Source of the DNA: Gammaproteobacteria bacterium
Lineage (GTDB): Bacteria > Pseudomonadota > Gammaproteobacteria > Pseudomonadales > UBA5518
Reading direction: 5' to 3'
Assembly: GCA_016718385.1 (NCBI GenBank)
Contig: JADKDK010000008.1
Coordinates: 186,001-250,000 of the forward strand
Length of the DNA stretch: 64,000 bases
Shown here: in pieces, positions 16,021 through 25,693 of the stretch
Layout of the letters: each line of letters opens with the position of its first letter
Numbering within the stretch: the first letter of the stretch is position 1
The notes under the pieces: model-generated
What the model saw: only the letters and a program-made list of their open reading frames with translations
What the model was told of the DNA's origin: nothing
Databases searched by the model: none
Made by a program: the position numbers and the translations under genes

Positions 16021-17079
16021 CTACGAAAAGCTCAGCAGCACCTTGCCGCCGCGCGCGGGCCCGAGACTCTCGCGCAGCGCTTCTGCGTACTCCACCATCG
16101 GATACACGGTGCCCACCTCGGAGGCCAGCGTGCCCTGCGCGATCAGCTTGCCCACCGTGCGCGCGGCGTGCAATCGCGCCGCGAGACCGCGCCCGGCGAT
16201 CCACTGCGGCAGCAGGAAGCCCTCGATGCGCGCCGCCGGCAACATCAGGTCGCGCACGGGAAAATGCAGCATGTCGCCGCCGAGCGTGCCGTAGCACAGC
16301 AGGTGCGCGCCCGGCGCCAGGCAGCGCACCATCGTCGCCAACGTGTCGGCGCCCACGCAGTCGAGCCCGTGACGCACGCCGGCATTGCCGGTGAGCCCGG
16401 CCACGCGCGCGATCACGTCCTCGCGCGAGGCATCGACCACCGCGTCGGCGCCGAGTCTTTCGAGCTCGGCCGCCACACCGGCACGCCGCACCAGGCTGAT
16501 GGTGCGAAAGCCCCGGCGACGCCCCAGCCGGATCACCATGCGCGCCAGTTGCGAGGCACCGCCCGACTGCAGCAGCCAGGCGCCGCGCGGCACCTTCAGC
16601 ACCTGCGTCACCATCGCCCAGGCCGTCATCGGGTTGACCAGGAACATCGCGGCCTGCTCGTCGCTCACCCCATCGGGGACCGGCATCGCCTGCATCGCGG
16701 GCAGTACCACCTGCTCACGCCAGTTGCCCGACGGGGCGCCCATCACGATCACGCGCCTGCCCACGAGCCGCCGCGCGTACCAGCCGCTGCCGGCGGACTC
16801 GACCACACCCATGCCGTCGGCGCCCGGCGACACCGGCAGCGCACCGAGCGGGCGCGTGCGCCCCGGGTCGAAATGCAGCGGTCCGCCGCCGCGGTTCCAG
16901 ATCGCGCGCTCCAGGCCCTGCTGGTAGCCACCGCGGATGGTGTTGAAATCGGAGGGGTTCACCGGCGAGAGGCGCATGCGCACGCGCACCTCACCGGGGC
17001 CGGGCTGCGGCGCCGGCATCTCCACGAGGCGCAACACTTCCTCGGGTGCGCCGTAGCGCTCGATCACAAGGGCGCGCAT
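16021..17079 (-). CDS. MDR-superfamily zinc-free oxidoreductase (enoyl-CoA reductase/quinone reductase type)
   Basis: A 352-residue medium-chain dehydrogenase/reductase resembling mitochondrial trans-2-enoyl-CoA reductases and quinone oxidoreductases. It shows the GroES-like N-terminus, VNPSDFNTIRG (the NPSD motif of ETR-like proteins), PGADGMGVV, and a Rossmann region LLQSGGASQLARMV followed by a basic segment (RRAGV) fitting NADPH use. It lacks the zinc-ligand pattern of alcohol dehydrogenases. It follows the second WS/DGAT gene by 8 bp, so acyl-chain reduction for lipid synthesis is plausible. Confidence 0.82.
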   Translation of the reverse strand: MRALVIERYGAPEEVLRLVEMPAPQPGPGEVRVRMRLSPVNPSDFNTIRGGYQQGLERAIWNRGGGPLHFDPGRTRPLGALPVSPGADGMGVVESAGSGWYARRLVGRRVIVMGAPSGNWREQVVLPAMQAMPVPDGVSDEQAAMFLVNPMTAWAMVTQVLKVPRGAWLLQSGGASQLARMVIRLGRRRGFRTISLVRRAGVAAELERLGADAVVDASREDVIARVAGLTGNAGVRHGLDCVGADTLATMVRCLAPGAHLLCYGTLGGDMLHFPVRDLMLPAARIEGFLLPQWIAGRGLAARLHAARTVGKLIAQGTLASEVGTVYPMVEYAEALRESLGPARGGKVLLSFS

Positions 17080-17087
17080 CGCAATGC

Positions 17088-18602
17088 TCAGCCCTTGCGC
17101 CCGGCGCGCGGCGTCGCGGCACGCGTGGCGATGCGCTTCGCGCGCTTCGGTGCGGGTTTGCGTCCGGGCTGGCGTACTGACACGCTCGCCGCGGCCTGCT
17201 TCAGTTCGGCGAAGGAATCCGCGAGGCAGCGCTCGTAGAAACCGGGGTCGGGCATCATGTCGCGGCAGGACTGGAAGGAGATCGCGATCTGGCCGGCGTA
17301 GCTGGTCACGACCTGGAACATACCCATGCCGTCCACGCAGGGCCCGGCGCCGAAACTGCGCACCAGGCGCGCGCCGGCGAAGTACAGCGGCACCTGTGGC
17401 CCCGGCACATTGGTGACGATGGTGTTGAATACCGGCTTGCCGGCGCTCAGCAGCCCGGCCGCGGCGGCGGCGCGAAATCCCAGCGCCGTCACCTGGGCCG
17501 GCAGGCGGTTGGTCCAGTCCGTCAGCAGGCGCGCACCCACGGCGTTCATGTAGGCCTTGGAGTTCACGGCCGCCTCGTGCACCTGGCGCAGGCGCCCGAG
17601 CGGATCGGCGACGTCGGTGCGCAGCGCGATGCTCATCATCGACACCAGGTTGCCGCCGGTGCCCCGCTCGGCGTCGGCGCGCACGTTCACGGGTGCACCG
17701 GTCACCAGGCTGCCGTGGGGCAGTTCACCCTTCGCCTGCAGGTAACTGCGCATCGCCCCCGAGACGATCGCGAGCATCACGTCGTTCACGGTCGCGCCCT
17801 CGACGCTGCTCTTCACCGCGACCACCTCGCGCAGGTCGAAATTCACCGCGCCGAACACGCGATGCGCCGAGACACGGTCGTTGAAGCGCGTGCGCTCCTT
17901 CTCGCCGAGCGAGCGAAAGCGCTGTTCGCGCTTGCCCTCGCGCACGCGCTGCCACGCCGGCAGCGACTTGCCGATCATCTCCAGCACGCCGAGCGGCTGG
18001 CGAATCAGCCCGCCGGCAACGCGGCGCAGCATCTCGATGTCGGGGTTTCCCGCGTTCGTTGCGCCGGTGCGCCGGTGCCCGGCGCGCCCCGACGGCGGCG
18101 CCACCGGCTCCAGATCGTGCAGCGCGCCCATGAGCTCGACGCCCGTGGCGCCGTCTATCGCCGCGTGGTGGATCTTCAGGAACATCGCGAAACTGCCCGG
18201 CGGCAGCCCCTCCACGTTGTCCAGCCCCTCGATGATGTAGGCCTCCCACAGCGGTCGCGCGCGATCGAGCGCGCGCGCGTGCAGGCGGGCGATCTGGATG
18301 CAGAACTGGCGCCAGTCGCCGGGCTTGGGCAGCGCGATGTGCCTTACGTGGAACTCGATGTCGGTCTCGCCCCCGTCGACCCAGAACGGGTGGTCCAGGT
18401 TGAACGGCACCATCGACAGGCGGCGCGTGAAGACCGGGGAGCGGTGGATGCGCTCGCCGAACGTGCGCAGCACGTCCTTGAAGCGCACCAGGCCGCCGGG
18501 TGCCGTGGACGGGTCGTAGATGAACACCGGGCCGATGTGCATCGGGGTGTTGTCCATCTCGCCGTAGAGGAACATCGCGTCCTGTCCGCTGAGCTGCTGC
18601 AT
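17088..18602 (-). CDS. Wax ester synthase/diacylglycerol acyltransferase, copy 2
   Basis: A 504-residue WS/DGAT acyltransferase with catalytic HHAAIDG at residues 145-151 and the family start MQQLSGQDAMFLYGE. The conserved NVPGPQVPLYFAGA element lies in the C-terminal half. The last 30 residues are unusually rich in Lys, Arg, Ala and Pro (basic tail). It shares an operon with the acyl-CoA ligase upstream (77-bp gap) and the MDR reductase downstream (8 bp), a coherent set for activating fatty acids and storing them as neutral lipid. It differs clearly in sequence from copy 1. Confidence 0.95.
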   Translation of the reverse strand: MQQLSGQDAMFLYGEMDNTPMHIGPVFIYDPSTAPGGLVRFKDVLRTFGERIHRSPVFTRRLSMVPFNLDHPFWVDGGETDIEFHVRHIALPKPGDWRQFCIQIARLHARALDRARPLWEAYIIEGLDNVEGLPPGSFAMFLKIHHAAIDGATGVELMGALHDLEPVAPPSGRAGHRRTGATNAGNPDIEMLRRVAGGLIRQPLGVLEMIGKSLPAWQRVREGKREQRFRSLGEKERTRFNDRVSAHRVFGAVNFDLREVVAVKSSVEGATVNDVMLAIVSGAMRSYLQAKGELPHGSLVTGAPVNVRADAERGTGGNLVSMMSIALRTDVADPLGRLRQVHEAAVNSKAYMNAVGARLLTDWTNRLPAQVTALGFRAAAAAGLLSAGKPVFNTIVTNVPGPQVPLYFAGARLVRSFGAGPCVDGMGMFQVVTSYAGQIAISFQSCRDMMPDPGFYERCLADSFAELKQAAASVSVRQPGRKPAPKRAKRIATRAATPRAGRKG

Positions 18603-18679
18603 CCTGGTCTCCGCCCGGGCCGTTGTCGGGGGCTACTGTAGCGCAACTCTGCCCTGCGCCGCGGGTTCAGCGCGCCGGC

Positions 18680-20482
18680 TCAGGGCACGCGCAGCTGGCC
18701 CGAGCGGATGCGCGCGTGCAGGCGCGGCGTCAGCTTCTGGTAGCCGCGCGCGCGCTCGACCAATAGATAGAGGGGATCCGCCACGAGGCCGGGATCGAAG
18801 CCCTGCTGCTTCAGCTCGACCTTGCGCACCTTGAAGGTGGCGGTGGTCTCGTGCGACGTCACCAGGCGCACGAAGCGCGGCACCGCGTAGGCCGGCAGCT
18901 CGCGCGCGAGCACCGCCGCGACGGCTTTCCCATCGAAGCGCCGCCCGGGCTCCGGCACGATCGCGGCCATGCCTGCACGACCGTCGGCAAGGGGCACCGG
19001 CACGCCGTAGACCGTGGCCCCGGCCACGCCGGGCACCTTCGCGAGCGCGCGCTCGACCTCGGTGGTCGCCACGTTCTCGCCCTTCCAGCGGAAGGTGTCG
19101 CCGACGCGATCGACGAAGGCGATGTGGCGAAAGCCCTGATCACGCACCAGGTCGCCGCTGTCGAACCACGTGTCGCCGCGGCGGAACACGTCGTGCAGCA
19201 GTCGCGCGCCGGTAGCGGCGGCGTCGGTGTAGCCGTCGAAGGGCATGAGCCGCCCGACCGGCATCAGCAGCAGCCCGGTCTCGCCGGGCGACACGCGCCG
19301 CAGGCGCCCGCGCGCATCGCGCAGCGGCTCCTCGCGCTCGGCATCGAAGGCCACGATCGCATAGGGCAGCGGGCAGACACCGGCGGTGCGTGGCAGGCCC
19401 AGCGCATTGACGAATCCGAGGCTGCCCTCGCTGGAACCATAGAACTCGCAGACGTGCGCGACGCCGAAGCGGCGCTGGAACTCGTCCCAGATCTCCGGCC
19501 TGAGGCCGTTGCCGACCATCACGCGCACCGCATGGCGGCGGTCGTCGGGCGAAGGCGGTAGCGCGAGCAGGTAGCGACAGAACTCGCCGATGTAGACGAA
19601 GGCCGTGGCGCCGTTCGCGCGGATATCGTCCCAGAAGCGCGAGGCGCTGAACTTGCGTGCCATCACCAGCGTGGCGCCGGCCGTGAGCACCGCGCTCCAG
19701 CACACCGTGAGCGCGCTGTTGTGGTGAAAAGGCAGCGCACAGTAAAAGACGTCGTCGGCGCCGAGGCGCATCGCGCCCTGCCCCATCGCGTAGCCGACGC
19801 GCATCCAGCGCAGCTGCGTCATCACCGCCGCCTTCGGCAGCCCGGTAGTGCCCGACGTGAAGATGAAGCAGAAGGGATCGGCGAGCTTCACGCGTCGCGT
19901 GCTCGCCGGATCGGTGGCCCGCTCGCCGGCCGCCAGCGCGCGCAGGTCCTTCATGCCGCGCGGTGGCGCGCCGGCGCCGTCCCACAGTAGCTTCACGCCG
20001 CGCGGGCTGCGCGGCAGCGCGCTGCGCAGCGCCGCCACGCAATCGTCGGCCACGACGAATACCCGCGGGGCGAGCAGCTCGATGCTGTGGCGCAGCACCG
20101 CGCCGCGCTGGTTCGGGTTCAGCATGCCGGCGACCGCGCCGATCTTGGCGACCGCCGCCACGCACGCAAGCATCGAAGGGCGGTTTTCGCAGAGGATGGC
20201 GACGGTATCACCGCGGCGAACGCCGGTAGCGCGCATCACGCGCGCGATGCGGTTGGCCCAGGCGTTGAACGCGTGGTAGCTCCAGCACTCGCCCTCGAAC
20301 ATCAGCGCCGTGTGCCACGGCGTCTCGCGCGCGCGCCGCTCCAGCAACAGGCCGATCGAGTTTTCCGCCTCCGGGTGCAACCGAGCCAGGCTGAGCCCGG
20401 CGCGCAGCAGCCGCGGCGTTTCGGGGATCAACCCGAGCGCCGCGCGCGCGATGTCACGTACCTCGATGCGGTCTTCGCCCAT
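18680..20482 (-). CDS. Very-long/long-chain acyl-CoA synthetase (FATP/FadD6-like)
   Basis: A 600-residue ATP-dependent acyl-CoA ligase of the fatty-acid-transport-protein class. The P-loop-like AMP motif FIFTSGTTGLPKAAV is present, FYGSSEGSLGF replaces the usual YGxTE as in FATP proteins, and DRVGDTFRWKGENVATTEVE is the FATP signature. It would activate imported fatty acids at the membrane. ATG 20482 lies 8 bp after the stop of the pilU remnant and begins the operon with WS/DGAT copy 2 and the MDR reductase. Confidence 0.92.
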   Translation of the reverse strand: MGEDRIEVRDIARAALGLIPETPRLLRAGLSLARLHPEAENSIGLLLERRARETPWHTALMFEGECWSYHAFNAWANRIARVMRATGVRRGDTVAILCENRPSMLACVAAVAKIGAVAGMLNPNQRGAVLRHSIELLAPRVFVVADDCVAALRSALPRSPRGVKLLWDGAGAPPRGMKDLRALAAGERATDPASTRRVKLADPFCFIFTSGTTGLPKAAVMTQLRWMRVGYAMGQGAMRLGADDVFYCALPFHHNSALTVCWSAVLTAGATLVMARKFSASRFWDDIRANGATAFVYIGEFCRYLLALPPSPDDRRHAVRVMVGNGLRPEIWDEFQRRFGVAHVCEFYGSSEGSLGFVNALGLPRTAGVCPLPYAIVAFDAEREEPLRDARGRLRRVSPGETGLLLMPVGRLMPFDGYTDAAATGARLLHDVFRRGDTWFDSGDLVRDQGFRHIAFVDRVGDTFRWKGENVATTEVERALAKVPGVAGATVYGVPVPLADGRAGMAAIVPEPGRRFDGKAVAAVLARELPAYAVPRFVRLVTSHETTATFKVRKVELKQQGFDPGLVADPLYLLVERARGYQKLTPRLHARIRSGQLRVP

Positions 20483-20490
20483 CGTGCCCC

Positions 20491-21433
20491 TCAGTGGCCG
20501 GGCTTGTCGTCCTTGCCCTTCTCCTCCATTTCCTCCAGCGACAGCGTCAAGCCCGTCGAGGTCCGCGTCTCCAGTCTGCCGTCGGAGGTCGATCTCTCCT
20601 CCAGTGCCAGGCTGCCGCCGGACTGGTCCAGCTTGATGCGCAGGCGCACGTCGTTCTGCGAGTCCGCGTTGCGGATCGCCTCGTCCATCGAGATCCGCCC
20701 TTCCTTGTAGAGGTTGTAGAGCGCGGCGTCGAAGGTCTGCATGCCGAGCGCCTCGGATTTCGACATGATTTCCTTGATCGATTCGAACTCGCCCTTGATG
20801 ATCAACTCCTCGATGGTCTTGGTGCCGAGCAGCACCTCGACCGCCGCGCAGCGCTTGCCGTCGACGGTGGGGACGAGCCGTTGCGAAACGAAGGCACGCA
20901 GGTTCTGTCCGAGGTTCATCAGCAGCTGCGGGCGGCGCTCCTCGGGGAAGAGATTCACGATGCGGTCCAGCGCCTGGTTGGCGTTGTTGGCGTGCAGCGT
21001 GGAGATCGCCAGGTGGCCGGTCTCGGCGAAGGCGAGCGCATGCTCCATGGTCTCGCGGTTGCGCACCTCGCCGATCAGGATCACGTCGGGCGCCTGGCGC
21101 AGCGTGTTCACCAGCGCGTTGTGGAAGCTGCGCGTGTCCACGCCCACCTCGCGCTGAGACCTCGTTGCGCTGGCGGAAGATGTTGATGCGAAAGCGCCCG
21201 GCGCCGGGGATCGAGACCGCGAGGTTCATTTCCAGTTCCTGCGCGAACTGCTGGCGCTGCTCGTCGTCGAGGAGGGCGTGGGCGATCCCGGCGATCTCGC
21301 CCGGCTTCATCGGCTCGGTCGCCAGCGGCTTCAGCGCGCCCTGGAACTTCGCGCACGGCGGCGCGCCGGTGCTGAGATAGAGGTCGGAACCGTCGTTCCT
21401 GGCCAGGATCCGCAGGTATTCCTCGAAATTCAC
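20491..21433 (-). pseudogene. pilU: pilU, twitching motility ATPase, internally deleted
   Basis: Two pieces of a PilT/PilU-type retraction ATPase abut in different frames. The N-terminal piece starts at GTG 21433 (NFEEYLRILARNDGSDLYLS) and reads to RFRINIFRQRNEVS. It then jumps near 21148 to QREVGVDTRSFHNALVNTLRQAP, which continues correctly to the PilU-like C-terminus. Roughly 80 residues are missing, including the Walker A motif, and the join is out of frame. The remaining Walker B and His box cannot support ATP hydrolysis. PilU normally works with PilT on type IV pili; no pilT lies next to it here. Confidence 0.85.
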
Positions 21434-21635
21434 GGCGTTGGCTCTCCAGCCAGGCAAGGTGCAGCAAGCATAGGCATTTATCCGTGCTCGCGCCGCGCGA
21501 TGTTCGCCTGCCGCGGGCCGCACCGGGCTTCGCTTGCGGCGCGCGTGATAGCCGTCACACTGCAGCAGCGCGCCCAGCGTGAGGCCCGATCGCCTGTGAT
21601 GCGAGAACCTGGAGAGATGGACGATGCGCCGTGTT

Positions 21636-21670
21636 GCGCACCGGGCCGCGGCGCATGCGGCCCGGTGCGC
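21636..21670. terminator. 14-bp perfect inverted repeat after aqpZ
   Basis: GCGCACCGGGCCGC and its exact complement are separated by a 7-base loop and lie 6 bp past the aqpZ stop. The stem is very stable, but there is no T-run on either strand, so it is a terminator-like or mRNA-stabilising structure rather than a textbook intrinsic terminator. Confidence 0.5.
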
Positions 21671-21676
21671 GCGGCG

Positions 21677-22363
<687 letters not shown>

Positions 22364-22480
22364 GCGCTTCTCCCTGCTGTTGTCGATTCTTTTAATCCAC
22401 CAGCGGTCGGCACGGGATCGCAGCCGATCCGCCGCACCGCATTCTGGTCCGCTTCGGGGCACCCCGTCAAAGGCGCGCGA

Positions 22481-22678
22481 TCACGACTCCCGGGGCGCAT
22501 CGCACAGGCGGCAGTTGAGCATGAAGCCCAGCATGCCCGCGCGGCCCTCGGCGCTCGTCACCCAGGGGCGGTTCACCCACGGCGGGTCATGACGCACGTG
22601 CTGCATGTGCCCGCATTCCAGTTCGGCCACCCAGTGCCCTTCCTCGTCCTGGTGGAAGCCCACGATGCCCCGTTCCAT
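22481..22678 (-). CDS. DUF3565-family small protein
   Basis: A 65-residue protein with the DUF3565 pattern: GFHQDEEGHWVAELECGHMQHVRHDPPW and a later CRLC pair. The Cys and His residues (ECGHxxHxRH, CRLC) suggest a bound metal, possibly zinc. Function is unknown. Its start follows directly on the stop of the preceding gene (no gap), the last position of a four-gene minus-strand unit. Confidence 0.85.
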   Translation of the reverse strand: MERGIVGFHQDEEGHWVAELECGHMQHVRHDPPWVNRPWVTSAEGRAGMLGFMLNCRLCDAPRES

Positions 22679-23113
22679 TCAGTGCTGCCCTTCCCTCGGC
22701 GGCGGCGCGCCAATGCCGGTAGCCAGTCGCTCGAGCAGCTGCGCGCACAGCCAAGGCCTGCCGGTCCCGAATTCGAACAGGCGTGTGCCCGCGAGCCCGG
22801 GCGGCCACAACACGCGGCTCGCGCCAGTGACCGCGGCGTCCAGCCCCGGAACGATCGCCCCGCCGAGCCTGAGCCCGAGCGCCGCGAGCGCCTCGTCGGC
22901 GCCGAGGGCGCCGCGCGACGCCTGGAACCAGCCCCCGCCGGCATCGACCACGAAGGCCAGCAGGTGATCCTCGCCGCAGCCCGCCGTGGTCAGCTCCCCG
23001 ACTGCGCGGATGCTGTCGGCGTCCACGCGCCAGGCAGCGCCGCCGGGCCCCGCATAGACCAGCGCGCCGCCCTGCAGCGCGAGCGAGGCCGCGAGGCAGA
23101 CGCTCATGCGCAC
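22679..23113 (-). CDS. Hypothetical protein
   Basis: A 144-residue product not recognised as any family. It is mostly soluble in composition, rich in Gly and Ala, with an early hydrophobic stretch but no clear signal peptide, and short segments such as VDADSIRAVGELTTAGCGEDHLLAFVVD that look like beta strands. It is supported by tight packing: it lies 19 bp after the DUF2959 stop and its own stop meets the DUF3565 start. The upstream start may be a few codons off. Confidence 0.6.
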   Translation of the reverse strand: MRMSVCLAASLALQGGALVYAGPGGAAWRVDADSIRAVGELTTAGCGEDHLLAFVVDAGGGWFQASRGALGADEALAALGLRLGGAIVPGLDAAVTGASRVLWPPGLAGTRLFEFGTGRPWLCAQLLERLATGIGAPPPREGQH

Positions 23114-23132
23114 ACCCGCGCCGACGCCGCGC

Positions 23133-23780
23133 TCATTCCTCGGCCCGCAGCTCGGCGATGAACGCGTCGGCCTGCGTGATCGCGCTCTCCATCTCGCGCA
23201 CCAGCCTGTCCACGTTGGCCTGCACGCTGACCACCTCCTCGCTCAGCCCCGCGATCGCGCGCGCATTGAGGTTGTGCTTCATGAACAGCACCTGGTCGCG
23301 CAGCGGCACCAACACCGGCTCCAGCCGCGCCTCGGCCCTCTTCATGGCCGCGAGCAGCTGCGTGTACTTGCGCTTCGTGGCGTCGTACTTGCGCTGGCTG
23401 GCCTGGCGCAGCGTATCGCTGGAGTACTGCCCCAACTCCGCCTCCCACTCGCTGAACAGCGCCCCGGACACGTCCTCGACCGCGCTGATGCGCTCACGTA
23501 CCGCGGCGGCCCGCGCTTCGCTCTCCTGCAGCGTCGCATCCAGCTTGTGGTACTCGCGCTCCAGGTCGCCCCCCTGGAAGGCGACCACGCCCCTGAACTG
23601 CTCCATCGCGGTGAGGAACTGCTCCTTGGCCTCGGTCTGGGCATCGCGCGCCGCCACCACGCGATCGACCATGATGTCGCGCTTGTGCACGCCGAGCTTT
23701 TCCATGGTGCCGTAGTAAGCGCTGCTGCACGCGCCGAGCAGCAGCGATACGGCGAAAAGTATGCCTGGCCCTGCTTTCAT
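23133..23780 (-). CDS. DUF2959-family lipoprotein
   Basis: A 215-residue predicted lipoprotein with lipobox LLGAC (Cys18), followed by a long, almost entirely helical and coiled-coil mature part, rich in Glu, Arg and Ala with heptad spacing. The opening YYGTMEKLGVHKRDIMVDRV is characteristic of DUF2959. Members sit in the cell envelope of gammaproteobacteria and have no assigned function. Its start codon overlaps the stop of the upstream gene by 4 bp. Confidence 0.9.
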   Translation of the reverse strand: MKAGPGILFAVSLLLGACSSAYYGTMEKLGVHKRDIMVDRVVAARDAQTEAKEQFLTAMEQFRGVVAFQGGDLEREYHKLDATLQESEARAAAVRERISAVEDVSGALFSEWEAELGQYSSDTLRQASQRKYDATKRKYTQLLAAMKRAEARLEPVLVPLRDQVLFMKHNLNARAIAGLSEEVVSVQANVDRLVREMESAITQADAFIAELRAEE

Positions 23781-24034
23781 GTCATGTCTCCACTCATTTG
23801 CGCGAGCTTGTGGCGCACTGCCTCATCGTCCGTGACGGCGAGCAGCGCGCCGCGGATGCGGTCCGCGTAGCGTTGCGAAGCCAGGCCGGATCGTATCAGA
23901 TGCAGTCCTTGCAGCAGCTCGTCGATCAATAGCCAGTGCTCATAGTCCATGCCGGGCGAACCGCCACGGCGCGTCCAGCCGTCGGCGTCGCCACCGCAGG
24001 CTTCGTAGGTCTCGAGCTGCTTCAGTGTCAGCAT
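23777..24034 (-). CDS. Hypothetical small protein
   Basis: An 85-residue protein, charged and mainly helical (MLTLKQLETYEACGGDADGW at the start). It is not recognised beyond that. The 4-bp overlap with the DUF2959 lipoprotein gene supports it as a real, co-translated gene and places it first in a unit of four. Confidence 0.6.
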   Translation of the reverse strand: MLTLKQLETYEACGGDADGWTRRGGSPGMDYEHWLLIDELLQGLHLIRSGLASQRYADRIRGALLAVTDDEAVRHKLAQMSGDMT

Positions 24035-24072
24035 GGGTCAATGCTCCACGGCAGCGCGTCGCCGCTCCCTGT

Positions 24073-24513
24073 TCACTCGCCGATATCCTCGGCCCACAGC
24101 CCCGGATGCCGCTGCATGAACTCGCGCATCAGCGCGATGCACCGCGCGTCCTGGATCACCCGGATCCGCACGCCACGGCTCGCCAGCCACTGCTCCTCGC
24201 CCATGTACGACCGGTTCTCGCCCACGACTAGCCGGGGAATGCCGTAAAGAACGACCGCGCCACTGCACATGGCGCAGGGCGAGAGCGTCGTGTACAGCGT
24301 GCACTCGCGGTAGAACGCGGCGTCGCGGCGGCCGGCGTTCTCGAGCGCATCCATCTCGGCGTGCAGGATGGTGCTGCCCTGCTGGACGCGGCGATTGTGC
24401 CCGCGCCCGACGATGGCCCCGTCGTGGACCAGCACCGATCCGATCGGTATGCCGCCCTCGCCGAGGCCGCATTCCGCTTCCTCTATCGCTGCAAGAAGGA
24501 AGGGATCCGTCAT
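24073..24513 (-). CDS. Cytosine deaminase, fungal FCY1-type
   Basis: A 146-residue zinc-dependent deaminase. The ligand and proton-shuttle motifs are LHAEMDALENAGR and TTLSPCAMCSGAVVLYGIPR. Together with the end sequence WAEDIGE these resemble yeast Fcy1 cytosine deaminase more than bacterial tRNA deaminase TadA or bacterial CodA, an amidohydrolase. It would convert cytosine to uracil for salvage. Gene length matches the small single-domain enzyme. There is no neighbouring pyrimidine gene. Confidence 0.85.
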   Translation of the reverse strand: MTDPFLLAAIEEAECGLGEGGIPIGSVLVHDGAIVGRGHNRRVQQGSTILHAEMDALENAGRRDAAFYRECTLYTTLSPCAMCSGAVVLYGIPRLVVGENRSYMGEEQWLASRGVRIRVIQDARCIALMREFMQRHPGLWAEDIGE

Positions 24514-24585
24514 GGGTTTCGCTCCTGGTCATCAACCGGCATCAGGCGTCACCGCCGCCGGGCAGCCTCAGTTTGCCGCGAGCGC

Positions 24586-24963
24586 TTACCCGGCAGCCTT
24601 GCAGACCGCCTCGATCCGGTGCCCGTCCGGATCGACCAGGAACGCCGCGTAGTAGTGGGGCCCGTAGTGCGGGCGCAGGCCAGGCGCGCCGTTGTCCTTG
24701 CCGCCGGCGCGCAATGCGCATGCATGGAAAGCGTCCACGGCCTCGCGCGACGGTGCGGCGAACGCCAGGTGAAAGCCGGGGCCCGGCGCCGCGGCATCCG
24801 GCCGCTGCTGCAGGTAAAGCACGTCCTCGCCATCGAGCAGGCCGTAACCGATGGCATTTCCCGCCTCGAATACGCGGCGAAAGCCCAGCGCACCGAGCGC
24901 GGCGTCGTAGAACGCGCCGGACAAGGCCAGGTCGCGCACGCCAAAGGAAATGTGATGAAGCAT
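24586..24963 (-). CDS. VOC-superfamily (glyoxalase-like) protein
   Basis: A 125-residue vicinal-oxygen-chelate protein with paired beta-alpha-beta-beta-beta modules. MLHHISFGVRDLALSGAFYDAALGALGF opens the fold, and HYYAAFLVDPDGHRIEAVC closes it with the metal-site Glu near the end. Members include glyoxalase I, fosfomycin-resistance enzymes and dioxygenases; this one is of the generic lactoylglutathione-lyase-related type, with no specific function assignable. Confidence 0.88.
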   Translation of the reverse strand: MLHHISFGVRDLALSGAFYDAALGALGFRRVFEAGNAIGYGLLDGEDVLYLQQRPDAAAPGPGFHLAFAAPSREAVDAFHACALRAGGKDNGAPGLRPHYGPHYYAAFLVDPDGHRIEAVCKAAG

Positions 24964-25017
24964 GGTCGCGCCTCTGCCTCAGATGCCGCCTTCGCGCTCG
25001 ACGACCAGGACGCGGGC

Positions 25018-25560
25018 CTAGGGCTCCGGCACGGATACCGGCGCATTCGATTGCTCCGGCTCCGGCGTCGGCGCTCCCGGCAGGGCGTTCATGTTGTCGA
25101 TGTCGGCGGCAATCTTCCAGTCGCCATCGCTCCCGCGGCGCAGGACCAGCACGAACTTGCCGTGGTCCGGTTCGCCGGCAGCGGGCGCGAAAGCGCCGAC
25201 GATATACGCCATGTCATGTGAGACCGCGTACGCCAGCGCGCGCAGCGACAGCGGGGTGCCCGCGGCTTCGGCATACCCTGCCGATATCTGGGCGGCGCCG
25301 CGCGCGGGTGGGCTGCCGCTATGCAATGCCATGCCGTCCATTGTGAACATCCCGGCAAGAGCCGACGGTTGCTTCTGCATCCAAGCCAGCTCGTAGTCGC
25401 GCAGCACGCGATCAAGCCCGGGCGGCAATGCGACCGTGGGCAATTCGACCGAGGGAAGGGCGGCGGACGGCATCGGGACCGCCTCGGGCAGTTCCTGCGC
25501 CTGCACGCCGGCGCTGAGGATGAGCGCCACTGCGAATGACTTCGGGATTTTCGTGCGCAT
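25018..25560 (-). CDS. Secreted DUF4440/SnoaL-like protein
   Basis: A 180-residue protein with a signal peptide (residues 1-21, cleavage after VQA). A Pro-, Leu- and Val-rich spacer of repeated A-L-P-S-V-E-L-P units follows, then a DUF4440-type NTF2 fold (DYELAWMQKQPSALAGMFTMDGMAL to GDWKIAADIDN). The C-terminal 20 residues are Pro- and Glu-rich. It is probably periplasmic. Function is not predictable. ATG 25560 was chosen because the signal peptide starts there. Confidence 0.75.
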   Translation of the reverse strand: MRTKIPKSFAVALILSAGVQAQELPEAVPMPSAALPSVELPTVALPPGLDRVLRDYELAWMQKQPSALAGMFTMDGMALHSGSPPARGAAQISAGYAEAAGTPLSLRALAYAVSHDMAYIVGAFAPAAGEPDHGKFVLVLRRGSDGDWKIAADIDNMNALPGAPTPEPEQSNAPVSVPEP

Positions 25561-25693
25561 GGCGGCAAAATCTCCTGATACTGCAGCCCCTCGAGATCGT
25601 GGTGCCGCATGTTGAGGTTCTCGCGCATCACCAGGGACAGCATCTCTGCGGGATTGGCCAGACACTGTCATGGCGCATCGGCCGCACACGCGC

